Below are positions 19,073 through 29,700 of a stretch of 64,000 nt of DNA, in pieces. Each line of letters opens with the position of its first letter. The stretch's first letter is position 1. A program made the position numbers and the translations under genes. Below the pieces are notes generated by a model that saw only the letters and a list, made by a program, of their open reading frames with translations, had not been told where the DNA came from and ran no database searches. The DNA is taken from the NCBI RefSeq assembly GCF_026000115.1, contig NZ_AP026867.1:4521716-4585715 (forward strand), in the 5' to 3' direction. The stretch is from Aureispira anguillae. GTDB taxonomy: Bacteria > Bacteroidota > Bacteroidia > Chitinophagales > Saprospiraceae.

Positions 19073-20407
19073 TTACTTAATCTGGCGAATCAAAATACCA
19101 GGATAATACTTTTTGCCTCCTTTGAAAGTAGTTGCTTTTAGATCTGTCTCAGCTCCACCTTCTCCAGCATTGTGTCTATTGTCCCAAACCTTGTCTTTTT
19201 CAACCGTAATTTTTCCCTTAGATTTGTAAACTGTCAAGCCCGTTTTCTTATCTATAGATTGCTCCAATACTTCAAATTGCTCACCACCAACTAAACCCTC
19301 TTTTTTGCCAATCAAAGCAGTAATAGTAGGTTGAGCAGTAGCCAATGGAGTCTTGGTTTTAAAGACATCGTATTTTTTCTGTAACTTGGCGTATACAGCA
19401 TCAATATTTCGCACAGTTGCCAAGCTCACAATTTGCTCCTCCGTTCTTTTTTCTTTTAGAGAAAAAGTAACCAAACTTGTTGCCTTTTCTTCGCCAATAA
19501 ATTCTAATTCAAACAAATCAGAATTATCAAAGGCTGCCTTTTTAGCAGGGTCAACAGTTGCGCTATTCATCCATAAATCATTATAAAAAGTAGCTTCAAT
19601 TTCATCGTTCCATTTCAATTGGTACAAATAAGCCGTTGTCCATACCGAATAACCTTCTTTTCCTTTTTTGTAAGCTTCCTCTGCCGCTTTTTCCGCAGCG
19701 AGTCTAGCAGGAGGCAACGCAATTTTACCAGCAGCAATCAAAGCAGCTTCTTTAATCGCAGCAGCAACCACTTCATTGCTAACAAACTTCAATTTGGTTA
19801 CCACAAGAAAAGTATTATTAATTAATTCGACACCAGCATCTTTCAAAGAGGTAACTCCTCTAGCCGAGCCTTTGGCAATGTTGGCCTCCATTTCTGAAGC
19901 ATTGTACTGCCCTCTTTCTCCAATCAAATCCATATCAAAAGAGCCGTCTTCTTGACGATTAAACCATTTCGCAACCAATTTATTGGCGATTTTTTTATCT
20001 TTTAAATACTTATCAATAATAATAGGCATATCTGCTGCATTCTCATCGACAATACCAGCTGTAGCAGTAGAAACTGCCCCTTTAGCCAAAGCTCCCAATT
20101 TAGAGTCTTTTTTTAATCCTGCGGCTTCTCGGTCTGCCTCTGTAACCGTATAATCATTAGGATTAAACAACTTTTCACTAATGGTATGATTATTATACTT
20201 GTCGGGAAAAGGTGCTTCGTTATAGGCTTTTATTACGGTTTCTTTTCTGGGAAAATCATCTGTTCCAATCAACAAGGTATGCAAAGAGCTCCTGCGATAT
20301 TTAACAGTTTTGACGGCTCCTTTTTTGGCTTTTTTTGCTTTTTTCTGGGCAACTAATGATGGGGAAAATGCAATCGATAAGGCCATCATCAAAAAAAATG
20401 TTTTCAT
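19073..20407 (-). CDS. Secreted protein of unknown function (first gene of a four-gene operon)
   Basis: The 444-aa protein has a signal peptide (MKTFFLMMALSIAFSPSLVAQ) and then a very basic stretch (KKAKKAKKGAVKTVKYRR). The segment SLHTLLIGTDDFPRKETVIKAYNEAPFPDKYNNH is distinctive and, from memory, recurs in uncharacterised Bacteroidota exported proteins. A helical region with alternating Ala/Lys (about 205-250) and a beta-rich C-terminal half follow. No catalytic motif is evident. It leads the operon 19073, 18401, 17311, 16324, all exported, which suggests one envelope-associated complex. Spacing to the next gene is 150 bp. Confidence 0.65.
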   Translation of the reverse strand: MKTFFLMMALSIAFSPSLVAQKKAKKAKKGAVKTVKYRRSSLHTLLIGTDDFPRKETVIKAYNEAPFPDKYNNHTISEKLFNPNDYTVTEADREAAGLKKDSKLGALAKGAVSTATAGIVDENAADMPIIIDKYLKDKKIANKLVAKWFNRQEDGSFDMDLIGERGQYNASEMEANIAKGSARGVTSLKDAGVELINNTFLVVTKLKFVSNEVVAAAIKEAALIAAGKIALPPARLAAEKAAEEAYKKGKEGYSVWTTAYLYQLKWNDEIEATFYNDLWMNSATVDPAKKAAFDNSDLFELEFIGEEKATSLVTFSLKEKRTEEQIVSLATVRNIDAVYAKLQKKYDVFKTKTPLATAQPTITALIGKKEGLVGGEQFEVLEQSIDKKTGLTVYKSKGKITVEKDKVWDNRHNAGEGGAETDLKATTFKGGKKYYPGILIRQIK

Positions 20408-20863
20408 CTGAATTTTTGTTTATTTGTTATGTATATGTTTTTAGTTTTGATAATCCTATTTACACCAAAAACAACGGGTCTAAAACACATTCTAATCCAT
20501 AGGCATAGCATTGCCAGCCCACTTCAGAATAGCATCTGGCAGGTAACTGTACCAATAATAGAGTAGCTCTATACCACCACTTCTAAAACCATTATTGTTA
20601 TTGGGGTAACCGTTTTATCTGTATGCAAGATACGACCATTCAAAGGGGAATTCAAGAATAAAATAAGTAGATGTACACATAGCCAAACTTCGAGTACAGT
20701 TGGGCAATTTTGAAGTATATTGGGCAAGCGTATATTGCACAACATTTCTTATTTCATCTATATTTTAGCGTAGATCAATGCTGTTAAGTAAGTAAATGGA
20801 AAAAATAAATCCTCCCCAATTAAAAAACTGGAGAGGATATAAGCAAATACGATTAGAAGTTGT
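20408..20863. other. Gene-free region between the secreted-protein operon and the LytTR operon
   Basis: No reading frame is credible. It should hold the promoter of the minus-strand four-gene operon, but I could not fix one. The right end carries the terminator of the LytTR operon, listed separately. Confidence 0.5.
20798..20838 (-). terminator. Terminator of the LytTR/histidine kinase operon
   Basis: Arms at 20809-20821 and about 20826-20838 pair at 11 of 13 positions. On the minus strand the stem is followed by TTTATTTTTT. It lies 26 bp after the response-regulator stop codon. Confidence 0.75.
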
Positions 20864-21613
20864 TTATAATGACATTAACTTTAACAATTCACTTTTTCTA
20901 TTGCGAGAGACATCTAAAACAACATCGTTAATAAGGGTAACTTGTCCCCCTCTCCCCTTTTCATAGTTTTTGAGTTGTGACAAATTAATTAGGTAAGACT
21001 CATGAATTCTAAAGAAGCCAAAAGGAGCGAGCTTTTCATTAAAATATTTTAGATTTCGTCCAACAACAATTTGTTGTCCATCCTCCAAAAAGAAAGTCGT
21101 ATAATTTCGAGCGGCTTCACAGTAGAAAAGGTCAGAAACTTGAATGATCCGAAAGCCTTTGGTAGTGGGCAGGGCTATTTTGCTATTTTGATGTTGCAAG
21201 TTTGTAAAGTCATCTGGCAAAAAATAAATTCCTTCTGCCTGTGCTTTTTTGCTATTGACTCTCTGTTTGCAACGCTCTACCGCTATTTTTAGTTCGTCAG
21301 GATCAATTGGTTTTAGCAAATAATCTAGCGCCGAAAACTTAATCGCATTAATGGCATAATTGCTATAAGCAGTTGTGAATACAATATCAAAGTTAATGTT
21401 ATCAAACTGTCGCAGCATACCAAAACCATCCATACGAGGCATTTCAATATCCAAGAAAACCAAATCCACTTGATTTTCTTTAATAATTTTAATTCCAGTT
21501 TTGGCAGAAGCAGCCTCGCCAACAATTTTTAATCCTTTTATGTATTCTTTTAGTAGTGCCTTTAATACAATTCTTGCCTGTGGCTCATCGTCTATAATTA
21601 CTGCTTTAATCAT
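20864..21613 (-). CDS. LytTR-family response regulator
   Basis: The 249-aa protein has a receiver domain (about 1-120) with acidic pair DDEP at 8-11, phospho-acceptor Asp in LVFLDIEMP (about 56), Thr in FTTAYS (about 83) and Lys in LLKPID (about 105). A LytTR DNA-binding domain (about 148-248) contains the segments YCEAARNYTTFFLEDG and FFRIHESYLINL. This family receives phosphate from LytS-like kinases and binds DNA through a beta-strand domain. It follows the kinase gene by 31 bp, so the pair forms a two-component system. Target genes cannot be read from the sequence. Confidence 0.93.
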   Translation of the reverse strand: MIKAVIIDDEPQARIVLKALLKEYIKGLKIVGEAASAKTGIKIIKENQVDLVFLDIEMPRMDGFGMLRQFDNINFDIVFTTAYSNYAINAIKFSALDYLLKPIDPDELKIAVERCKQRVNSKKAQAEGIYFLPDDFTNLQHQNSKIALPTTKGFRIIQVSDLFYCEAARNYTTFFLEDGQQIVVGRNLKYFNEKLAPFGFFRIHESYLINLSQLKNYEKGRGGQVTLINDVVLDVSRNRKSELLKLMSL

Positions 21614-21639
21614 ATCGTTTTAGTTGTTAAAATTAATGA

Positions 21640-22489
21640 TGGGTTTAGATGGTAGGAATTTCTACTTTTACTTTGGTGCCAAAAATTTTGCCTTGGGGGT
21701 CGAGTACATCCTGAATTCCAAAATTCAGGGGCATTTTATAACGCAGTTGGAATAACTCCAATCTATTTTGGGTTACTTTCATGCCCATTGACTCATGTTT
21801 GTTGCTTTTTTGTTGTTTGATTAACTCAGCCTGTTTTCGGCCAACCCCTGTGTCCTCTATTTCACAAACAATGCGTTCCCCTTTGCCCTTAATACGGATT
21901 ATTATTTTTTTCTCCTCTCCCTCTTCTCGATTCATTACGCCATGCCAGATGGCATTCTCCACAAAAGGCTGCAACAACATACTTGGTACAATGGCTTTGT
22001 CATCTCCTTCCAAATCATTGACAATCTCAAAATCAAAGGCTGCTCCTGTTCTCAATTGCTCCAATTCTAGATACAAGCGCAAGGCTTCTATTTCTTCATT
22101 TAGCGCAATGCCTTCTTGATCAGATTGCATCAAAATTAGCCGCATTAGTTTGGTAAACTTCGTATGGTATTTATACGCCACCATGGGTTCTTCTGATAAG
22201 ATTGTCCCTTGCAGCGAATTCAGAACATTAAAGAAAAAGTGAGGATTAATTTGCGCTTTTAGTGCCTTTTGCTCCAATCTCATAATCTTAAATTCTGTTT
22301 GGAGATTTTTTTGTCGATAAATTAAGGTTCCAATCCCAATTAACAATAAAATAAGCAAGATTAGCCCCAATATAATATAACGATTGCGTGTATTCAACTG
22401 AGCATTAAACGCAAGTTCTTGTTGCTGCAATTCGTTGTTTTTTTCTAATTCTAAATTTTCTCGTTTTAATTTTTCCGATTCGTATTTGA
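21640..22489 (-). repeat. 850-bp direct repeat, copy 1 (kinase output half)
   Basis: The segment matches 24094-24943 at a constant offset of 2454 bp, without indels and with only scattered substitutions. Identity stops abruptly at the codons after KYESEKLKR, where the TPR sensors begin. The repeat covers linker, membrane helix and kinase domain. Confidence 0.9.
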
Positions 22490-23972
22490 TCTGTAAACTT
22501 ACCATTTCCATTTGTTTTTCCTCAGAGAGATATTTTTCATGGATGGCATTGGCTAATACCTGATAGGCATAAGCCTCTTTATAGTTTTTTTGTTGGCTAT
22601 AAAAATCGGCCATTGCTTTGTAGATGGCTTCAAGCTCTACATTACTTTGCAATTTTTTTGCCAAGGCCTCCGCTTTCTGAAAATAAGTCAATGCTTGAGC
22701 ATTTTTATTCAGTCCTTCATAAGCATGCCCTTTGGTTATATAAATGGCAAATAAAACAGGTCCGCTATTTTCGTTAAGGTCTATAAAGGCTTCTGCTCTA
22801 TCTAAAGAATCCAATCCTCTATTGTAGGCTCCCATTTGTTCTACCAACAAAGAAGCCACTTGAGAAAGTGTTGAAGCGATTCCATGTTGATCTTGTTTTT
22901 GATATAACCAATCTGTCGATTTATTATAATACAAAAGCGCACTATCTGTTTTGTTCATCTTCTGATATAGTGCACCTAAATTACCATACCAAGTTCCCAA
23001 ATCTTCTCCTAGATAGGTCTTAGGATCTTTAAATATCTTTTTCCCAATTTCTATTCCAAGGTTAAATTGTTCGATCGCTGTTGGATAGTTCTCTAATTTT
23101 TGATTTACCATCGCTAAAGCAACATAAGATAGTCCAATATTTAAACTGTCTACACTTTTGATGTTCTTATTTAATGCCTCTACCAAATAAGGCATAGCCT
23201 CCTCATAATTGCCAATGGTAGACAGCAGTTTACCAATGAGATTAAGTACCTCTATTTCATGCCTTGTATCTTCTATATCTCTAGCACAAGCCAAAGCTTT
23301 TTGAGCAAATTTTAGTGCTGCAATATAATTATTTTGGTGGATCTTAGTAATGGCTGCATTTTCTTTTGTCTTGATTCCTAACGTTCCTTGACAGGGTAAG
23401 TCATAAATTTTATTATAATAAACTTCTGCGGAATCCAATTGCTGGGTTTGGACAAAAATCATGGCAATTTTGAAGTAATAATACCCAATGTATTCATAAT
23501 TTTTTTGTGGCAACAGTAGGTTTAATATTTTGTAATATTGCTGTGTAGCTTCTTTTACCTTACCCTGATTCAAAAAGACATCTGCCAGAAAATCAAAACT
23601 TTTGGAAAGTGTTTGACTATCCTTCAACACTCTTGCCAATGTATCAAGCTGTTGGGCGCATTCTACTACTTTATTTAAATCCCCCTTTCTTAAAGCAACC
23701 TCAGCCATAAGATCCATGCTTCGTGCCATTCCTCTCTTATCTTGAACTTCCTTAGACAACACATATAATTGATTGGCATGGCTGCTTACCTTATCCAACT
23801 TTGGAATACCAAATAACGCTTCTTTTGCAATTAAAAAATGAAGTTCAGCGATACTGTCTTTAGGAGCGTTTTGAAGTTTTTCTTCTAACACTTCAAGCTT
23901 TGTTTGCCCAAACACAACAATGCTGCTAAAAAAAACGAGGACTATTGAATATATCAATCGGGAAATTTTCAT
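21645..23972 (-). CDS. TPR-sensor histidine kinase, LytS-type (copy adjacent to its regulator)
   Basis: The product is about 775 aa from the ATG at 23972, which begins the signal peptide MKISRLIYSIVLVFFSSIVVFGQ; an upstream ATG at 23990 is less likely. The exported sensor is made of TPR repeats (about 30-475), then a coiled coil, one membrane helix (RNRYIILGLILLILLLIGIG, about 525-545) and a His_kinase domain with the phosphorylated His in QINPHFFFNVLNSLQ. The ATP-binding site has PFVENAIWHG and EIEDTGVGR. The substrate is probably the LytTR regulator just downstream. The last 850 bp are almost identical to those of the next kinase gene. Confidence 0.9.
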   Translation of the reverse strand: MKISRLIYSIVLVFFSSIVVFGQTKLEVLEEKLQNAPKDSIAELHFLIAKEALFGIPKLDKVSSHANQLYVLSKEVQDKRGMARSMDLMAEVALRKGDLNKVVECAQQLDTLARVLKDSQTLSKSFDFLADVFLNQGKVKEATQQYYKILNLLLPQKNYEYIGYYYFKIAMIFVQTQQLDSAEVYYNKIYDLPCQGTLGIKTKENAAITKIHQNNYIAALKFAQKALACARDIEDTRHEIEVLNLIGKLLSTIGNYEEAMPYLVEALNKNIKSVDSLNIGLSYVALAMVNQKLENYPTAIEQFNLGIEIGKKIFKDPKTYLGEDLGTWYGNLGALYQKMNKTDSALLYYNKSTDWLYQKQDQHGIASTLSQVASLLVEQMGAYNRGLDSLDRAEAFIDLNENSGPVLFAIYITKGHAYEGLNKNAQALTYFQKAEALAKKLQSNVELEAIYKAMADFYSQQKNYKEAYAYQVLANAIHEKYLSEEKQMEMVSLQIKYESEKLKRENLELEKNNELQQQELAFNAQLNTRNRYIILGLILLILLLIGIGTLIYRQKNLQTEFKIMRLEQKALKAQINPHFFFNVLNSLQGTILSEEPMVAYKYHTKFTKLMRLILMQSDQEGIALNEEIEALRLYLELEQLRTGAAFDFEIVNDLEGDDKAIVPSMLLQPFVENAIWHGVMNREEGEEKKIIIRIKGKGERIVCEIEDTGVGRKQAELIKQQKSNKHESMGMKVTQNRLELFQLRYKMPLNFGIQDVLDPQGKIFGTKVKVEIPTI

Positions 23973-24093
23973 AAAATGATTTAAAAACAATTAAGTAAAA
24001 TAATTATAAGCCTAATAAATTTTCTACCTCTAAACATAGAAAATTTTGATGTAGCAAAGCCTAATTTTTGTTGCTTGATTACAGCCTTGCTTA

Positions 24094-24943
24094 TTTCGTT
24101 AGATGGTAGGAATTTCTACTTTTACTTTGGTGCCAAAAATTTTGCCTTGGGGATCGAGTACATCCTGAATTCCAAAATTCAGGGGCATTTTATAACGCAG
24201 TTGAAATAACTCCAATCTATTTTGGGTTACTTTCATGCCCATTGATTTATGTTTGTTGGTTTTTTGTTGTTTGATTAACTCAGCCTGTTTTCGACCAACC
24301 CCTGTATCTTCTATTTCACAGACGATGCGTTCCCCTTTGCCTTTAATACGGATTATTATTTTTTTCTCCTCTCCCTCTTCTCGATTCATTACGCCATGCC
24401 AGATGGCATTTTCCACAAAAGGCTGCAACAACATACTCGGCACAATGACTTTACTGCCCTCTTCCAGATCATTGATGATTTCAAAATCAAAGGCTGCACC
24501 TGTTCTCAATTGCTCCAATTCTAGGTACAGGCGCAAGGCTTCTATTTCTTCACTTAGCGCAATGCCTTCTTGATCAGATTGCATCAAAATTAGCCGCATT
24601 AGTTTGGTAAACTTCGTATGGTATTTATACGCCACCATGGGTTCTTCTGATAAGATTGTGCCTTGCAGCGAATTCAGAACATTAAAGAAAAAGTGAGGAT
24701 TAATTTGCGCTTTTAGTGCCTTTTGCTCCAATTTCATAATCTTAAATTGTGTTTGGAGATTCTTTTGTCGATAAATTAAGGTTCCAATCCCAATTAACAA
24801 TAAAATCAGCAAGATTAGCCCCAATATAATATAACGATTGCGTGTATTCAACTGAGTATTAAACACAAGTTCTTGTTGCTGTAATTCGTTGTTTTTTTCT
24901 AATTCTAAATTTTTTCGTTTTAGTTTTTCCGATTCGTATTTGA
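24094..24943 (-). repeat. 850-bp direct repeat, copy 2 (kinase output half)
   Basis: This is the partner of 21640-22489. The sensor halves outside the repeat share only general TPR architecture, so the repeat marks recent conversion or a domain-swap duplication. Confidence 0.9.
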
Positions 24944-26300
24944 CGTCAAAACGCAAGATAACATCTTGCCTTTCCTTAGATTTTAGTTTATTGTCCCATT
25001 CTTCTACCAATAGTTGATATTGGTAAGCTTTTTTATAGTTCTCCTTATCGACATACAACTGTGCTAATTCTCGATAAAGATCCACTTTGTACTCTATTTC
25101 TTTGATCACTTTCTCTCCATTTAAAAGAGAACGCTCTGCATGGGTAAGTTGCCCCAATTTTCTATAGGCTCTTCCCTTCAATATTTGTATAGAAGAATAA
25201 TAACGAAGGTATTTAGTGTCAGTAGAACCTATCTTTACAATAATTTTTTCTGCAACCAAAATAGAATCTAAAGCTGTCTGTGGATCTTCTCCTATTTCCA
25301 TCATAATATCAGCCATAGAATAAATAGCACGAGCACGATTCATATCATTATACGTACGAAAATTTATTGCTTTTTGGATGTATATATAAGCACTATCATA
25401 TTTTTCTACTTTCTTATATGCCATCGCTAAATTGGAATAGCTTGTCGCTAATGACCAATTAATTTTGATATTATATTGATGCGAAATTGCGCTTTCGCTA
25501 ATAAAGATCGCTTTTTTATACCACTCTAATGCAATCTCATTCTCCCCCAATTCAAGATACATATTTCCTAACGTATTATAACTATCTAAAATAGAAACGG
25601 TATCTTTTAATTGCTGATTTATCATTAAAGCTTGCTCTGTATAATCAATTCCTAACTCATAATCATGCAGAAATACGGAATATCGAGCCAGTAAATTTAA
25701 AACCGAGCAACTCTCCTTGAAACGCTCAAGTGTTTTTGAACATGCTAAGGCATCATGTAGAATTTTGTAGGTTTCTTTATGTTCTTTTTTATAATTGATA
25801 AATGAATAAGCATTCATTTTAGCGGTAGCATCGGTAAAATACTGACAAGGGAGATTCAATATTCTATCTTTAAACAAATTCATGGAATCTGTTACATTCT
25901 TCCTTTTATAAAAAAAAGCAACATAATCATACAATCGAGCAACACTAAATCCTTCAAATTTTAAGCTGTCAACAACAGCCACTCCGTTCTCAAAAAACAC
26001 TGCTGCGGAATCCATCAAATTCATTTTCTGATAGGTATACCCCAGATAAGTCCAACTTAGAATCAGTTCGTTAGTACCTTCTGTTTTTTCGCAAAAATTT
26101 TGGAATTTATGAGCATATGCTTTTGCTTTTGCCCAATCTCCCTTACTCCATGCAAGGGAAATTAGCTCATTATAAGTTGTTTTTACCACTGTATCTGAAG
26201 GATTACCAGTCAGTCTTCCTTCTAATTCAGTGTAATATTCTTGAGCAAAACAAACGGTACTAAAAAACAAAAACAGGGCTATAGAGAAGTACAATTTCAT
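24099..26300 (-). CDS. TPR-sensor histidine kinase, LytS-type (second copy)
   Basis: The product is about 733 aa from the ATG at 26300, giving the signal peptide MKLYFSIALFLFFSTVCFAQ; the in-frame ATG at 26357 would place 19 residues in front of it. TPR repeats fill about 30-430. Coiled coil, membrane helix and His_kinase/HATPase domains follow, nearly identical to the neighbouring kinase (QINPHFFFNVLNSLQ, PFVENAIWHG, EIEDTGVGR). It has no response regulator of its own; the single LytTR gene at 20864 may serve both, so two sensors could feed one regulator. That is inference from order and from the identical kinase domain. Confidence 0.88.
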   Translation of the reverse strand: MKLYFSIALFLFFSTVCFAQEYYTELEGRLTGNPSDTVVKTTYNELISLAWSKGDWAKAKAYAHKFQNFCEKTEGTNELILSWTYLGYTYQKMNLMDSAAVFFENGVAVVDSLKFEGFSVARLYDYVAFFYKRKNVTDSMNLFKDRILNLPCQYFTDATAKMNAYSFINYKKEHKETYKILHDALACSKTLERFKESCSVLNLLARYSVFLHDYELGIDYTEQALMINQQLKDTVSILDSYNTLGNMYLELGENEIALEWYKKAIFISESAISHQYNIKINWSLATSYSNLAMAYKKVEKYDSAYIYIQKAINFRTYNDMNRARAIYSMADIMMEIGEDPQTALDSILVAEKIIVKIGSTDTKYLRYYSSIQILKGRAYRKLGQLTHAERSLLNGEKVIKEIEYKVDLYRELAQLYVDKENYKKAYQYQLLVEEWDNKLKSKERQDVILRFDVKYESEKLKRKNLELEKNNELQQQELVFNTQLNTRNRYIILGLILLILLLIGIGTLIYRQKNLQTQFKIMKLEQKALKAQINPHFFFNVLNSLQGTILSEEPMVAYKYHTKFTKLMRLILMQSDQEGIALSEEIEALRLYLELEQLRTGAAFDFEIINDLEEGSKVIVPSMLLQPFVENAIWHGVMNREEGEEKKIIIRIKGKGERIVCEIEDTGVGRKQAELIKQQKTNKHKSMGMKVTQNRLELFQLRYKMPLNFGIQDVLDPQGKIFGTKVKVEIPTI

Positions 26301-26398
26301 TCTGAATTGGGTTTTAATTTCAAAACAAGCGTATGCTATAAAACTCAACAATGACAATTTACATGCTTAATTTTTAACATATTCTTACCTAATAAACT

Positions 26399-26558
26399 GA
26401 AGTTGTTTAAAAATGGAATTTTGTTGATAATGAGTACTAATTTTTAGATAAACAAGGCAAAAATTTTCTTCATAGCAGCGCTATGGAGAAAATTTTTAAC
26501 GCAGAGTAGCTAGAAATTAGCTTTCATTAGCGATGTAAGGCTATTCTTAAACAACTTC
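26399..26558. mobile_element. MITE-like element, diverged copy (160 bp)
   Basis: The ends GAAGTTGTTTAAAAATG and, inverted, GAAGTTGTTTAAGAAT match the terminal repeats of the two elements at 48506 and 53369. Inside is a near-perfect palindrome around TCATAGCAGCGCTATGG with AAAATTTT flanks (about 26459-26497). No gene is inside and no clear target duplication remains (ACT versus TTT). It lies between the second kinase gene and the next gene. Confidence 0.7.
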
Positions 26559-26739
26559 TTTATAAAAATAGAACGAATATATACAATCGAAAGCTGAAAG
26601 ACAATCCTAAGGATTAAAAACTATAGGTTCTCAAAAAAAATGTGTATTAATTGTGTCCCCCAATTGTCAAAATGTAATACTTTCATTGCAAGTTGTATAC
26701 AGTATAGACCATTTATTCGTTCTCTCTAAAACTGATTCT

Positions 26740-29700
26740 ATGCAAAAATGGATACTTTTAATTAGCTTATGCTTTCCCTACTGGATTTTAGCACAATTAC
26801 CAACTCCAAATTCATCGCAACCTAAGTGGGTACAGTTGATGTATGCCCCCAATGCTGATTTAGGAGCCGTACAACAAGCTTTTGAACATTACTACCAAAG
26901 CCATCCATTTATAAAAAACAAACACACTCAATATTACAAACGCTGGCAAAGGCAGTTCGCTCGCAGCCCCTATTGGCAAGGAATGACAAGCACTGAAAAA
27001 CGCCACTATCAACAAAAACAAGCTGCCTATGTACAAAAAAGCCTAGCCCTACAACAGCAACGCAGCCCCACCTCTACTTGGCAAGGGATTGGTCCTTGGG
27101 ACTTTGACCAAACAGCTGCTAGCACTTCTTATGCTTGCGGTGCTGCCCATGTTTATACGGTCGAGAAGTCAAATAGCAACCCCAACTTACTGTATGCAGG
27201 TACTGCTACTGCGGGGCTGTGGAAAAGTATAGACAATGGAAAAAACTGGACCTCGGCAACAAACAATTTAATGATAAACAGTGTCCGTGCTCTAGCAATA
27301 GATCCCAATAACTCCCAAGTTGTTTACTTTGCTTCTGATTTGGATGGAAAAATTTATAAAACAACCAATGGTGGTACGTCATGGAGCATCACAGGTGACT
27401 CGACCTTTAATGCCCTACACCATTATGTTCCTGACCTTGTTATTCACCCCAATTTTAGCAATGTATTACTGCTCGCATCTAGCGAAGGTTTATACCGCAG
27501 TACCAATAGTGGTCTTAGTTGGAATTTAGTATTGACTGGAATTTTCCAAGAAATAGAATACCATCCTTATATGCCCAACATTGTCTATGTCATTAAGCAA
27601 GTAGGCAATAAGACAGAATTTTATAAATCAACAGATCATGGGATCACGTTTGTTCACAAGCCCAATGGCTGGCCCGTTCCTGCCAATGTTCTAGAAGACC
27701 AACGCCGTACAGAAATTGCCGTTTCGCCCAATGATTCCAATAAAGTCTACGCCCTCTTAACGGGTGAAGTTGGTTTTGTTAGCGGTCTTTATGCCATTTT
27801 GGAAAGCAATGATGCAGGCGAAAATTGGTCGAGCCTCTGCTGTGGCGCAACCCTACCTAACTTTCCCAGTGTCAACAATCCCAATTTAATGCATTGGTTG
27901 GACGATGGCACAGGCAATGGAGGGCAATATTATTACGATTTGGCGTTAGCAGTTGCTCCCAATGATGCCGATTCTGTTTTGGTAGCGGGAGTCAACCTTT
28001 GGTTTTCTGGCGATGGAGCCAATAGTTTCTCCTGCCCCTCGCAATGGAACCATTCGTATAAGAACAATTATGTGCATGCCGATATTCATGACATTCGTTT
28101 TTATGGTACAGAAATATGGATCGCTTGCGATGGTGGCATTTTTTATTCTACCGATAATGGAGCTAGTTTTCAACGGCGTATGACAGGCATTCAAGGAACT
28201 GACTTTTGGGGATTTGGAGCAGGCTTTCAAGATGGCGAAGTGATGCTGGGAGGAACTTATCATAATGGCACCTTATTAAAAGATCATCAGGTTTATGATA
28301 ATGGATGGCTTTCGACAGCTGGAGGGGATAATTATCGAGGCTTTGTCCATCCCATTCACAAACGACTGGCTTATTCTGACTATGGAGAGGAACATCTTTC
28401 TGGCAATCGACTAATTCCCAATATCAATAAACCTTTTGCCCACCTCCCCCATGCTGGCGTTACCGTTGGTTTTTCGGGAAGCATTAATTTTCATCCTCAA
28501 ATTTACAATACCATTTATAGCACAGAATATCATAGCCTGTGGAAATCTGAAAACAATGGCTTGACTTGGCAAAAAATCCATGATTTTGGAACGGGATTGA
28601 TTAGTTCTTTAGAAATTTCATGGAGCAACCCTAATGTTATGTACCTCAATTATCACCCGACCAATCCCAATGCAGATCGATTGATTTACAAAAGTGTTGA
28701 TGGGGGCTATAATTGGACAGATATAACTCCCAATACGACCACCATTCCCACTGATCGTTGGGTTCCTTATGATTTAACCATTAGTTCAACCAATGCCAAT
28801 ACACTTTGGGCAGCTCGAACTTCTATTTATGAAGGAACACCTATTTTGGATGGGGCACAAGTTTTTCAATCGACCAATGGAGGGATTTCTTGGCAAAATA
28901 TAACAACTACAGATTTAGATGGTGTTTATATTACCAATATAGAACATCAAAAAGGAAGTGCAGGAGGTTTGTATCTAGGGAGTCGAAATGCCGTTTATTA
29001 TAAAAACAATAGTATGGTCAATTGGACCTTATTTAACCAAGGGCTCCCCTTCCGTACCCATTCTGTGCAGTTAGTACCTTATTATAAAGGTGGAAAATTA
29101 CGCAATGGTACCAATCGTTCTGTTTATGAATGTGATTTTTATGAAAACACAGCTCCTATTGCTCAGATTAGCGTTAATCGCCAGACGAGCTTCTGTGCAA
29201 GAGATACCTTCTATTTTGCCAGTCACTCTGTTGCTCGTGCCAATGCTACCTACCATTGGCAATTTCAAAATGGCAACCCTAGTAGCTCGACCGATGAAAA
29301 CCCTAAGGTTCTTTTTGCAGGAGGAGGCGATTATAGCATTACCCTAACGGTAACCGACTCCTTGGGTAGCAATACCCAAGTATTGTCCAATTTTATTCAT
29401 ATTGACAACCATTGCGAAAAAGATACTGTACCAGGTTATGCCTTGTACCTCAATCAGAGTTCAGATTATGTACAAACGCCGCCTCTAGGTCTCAACAGCA
29501 ATCAACTTACCCTATCTGCTTGGATAAAACCTGATAGTATTCAACCAACCTACACAGGAATCATTAGCCATAGTAAAGATAGTCTGCCTGCTGGCTTATT
29601 ATTCGGCGCTAACAATGAATTGATTTTTCAGTGGTCGGGCGCACAGTGGACTTGGCAGAGTGGTTTATTTGTTCCTGTTGATGAATGGTCTCATGTAGCT

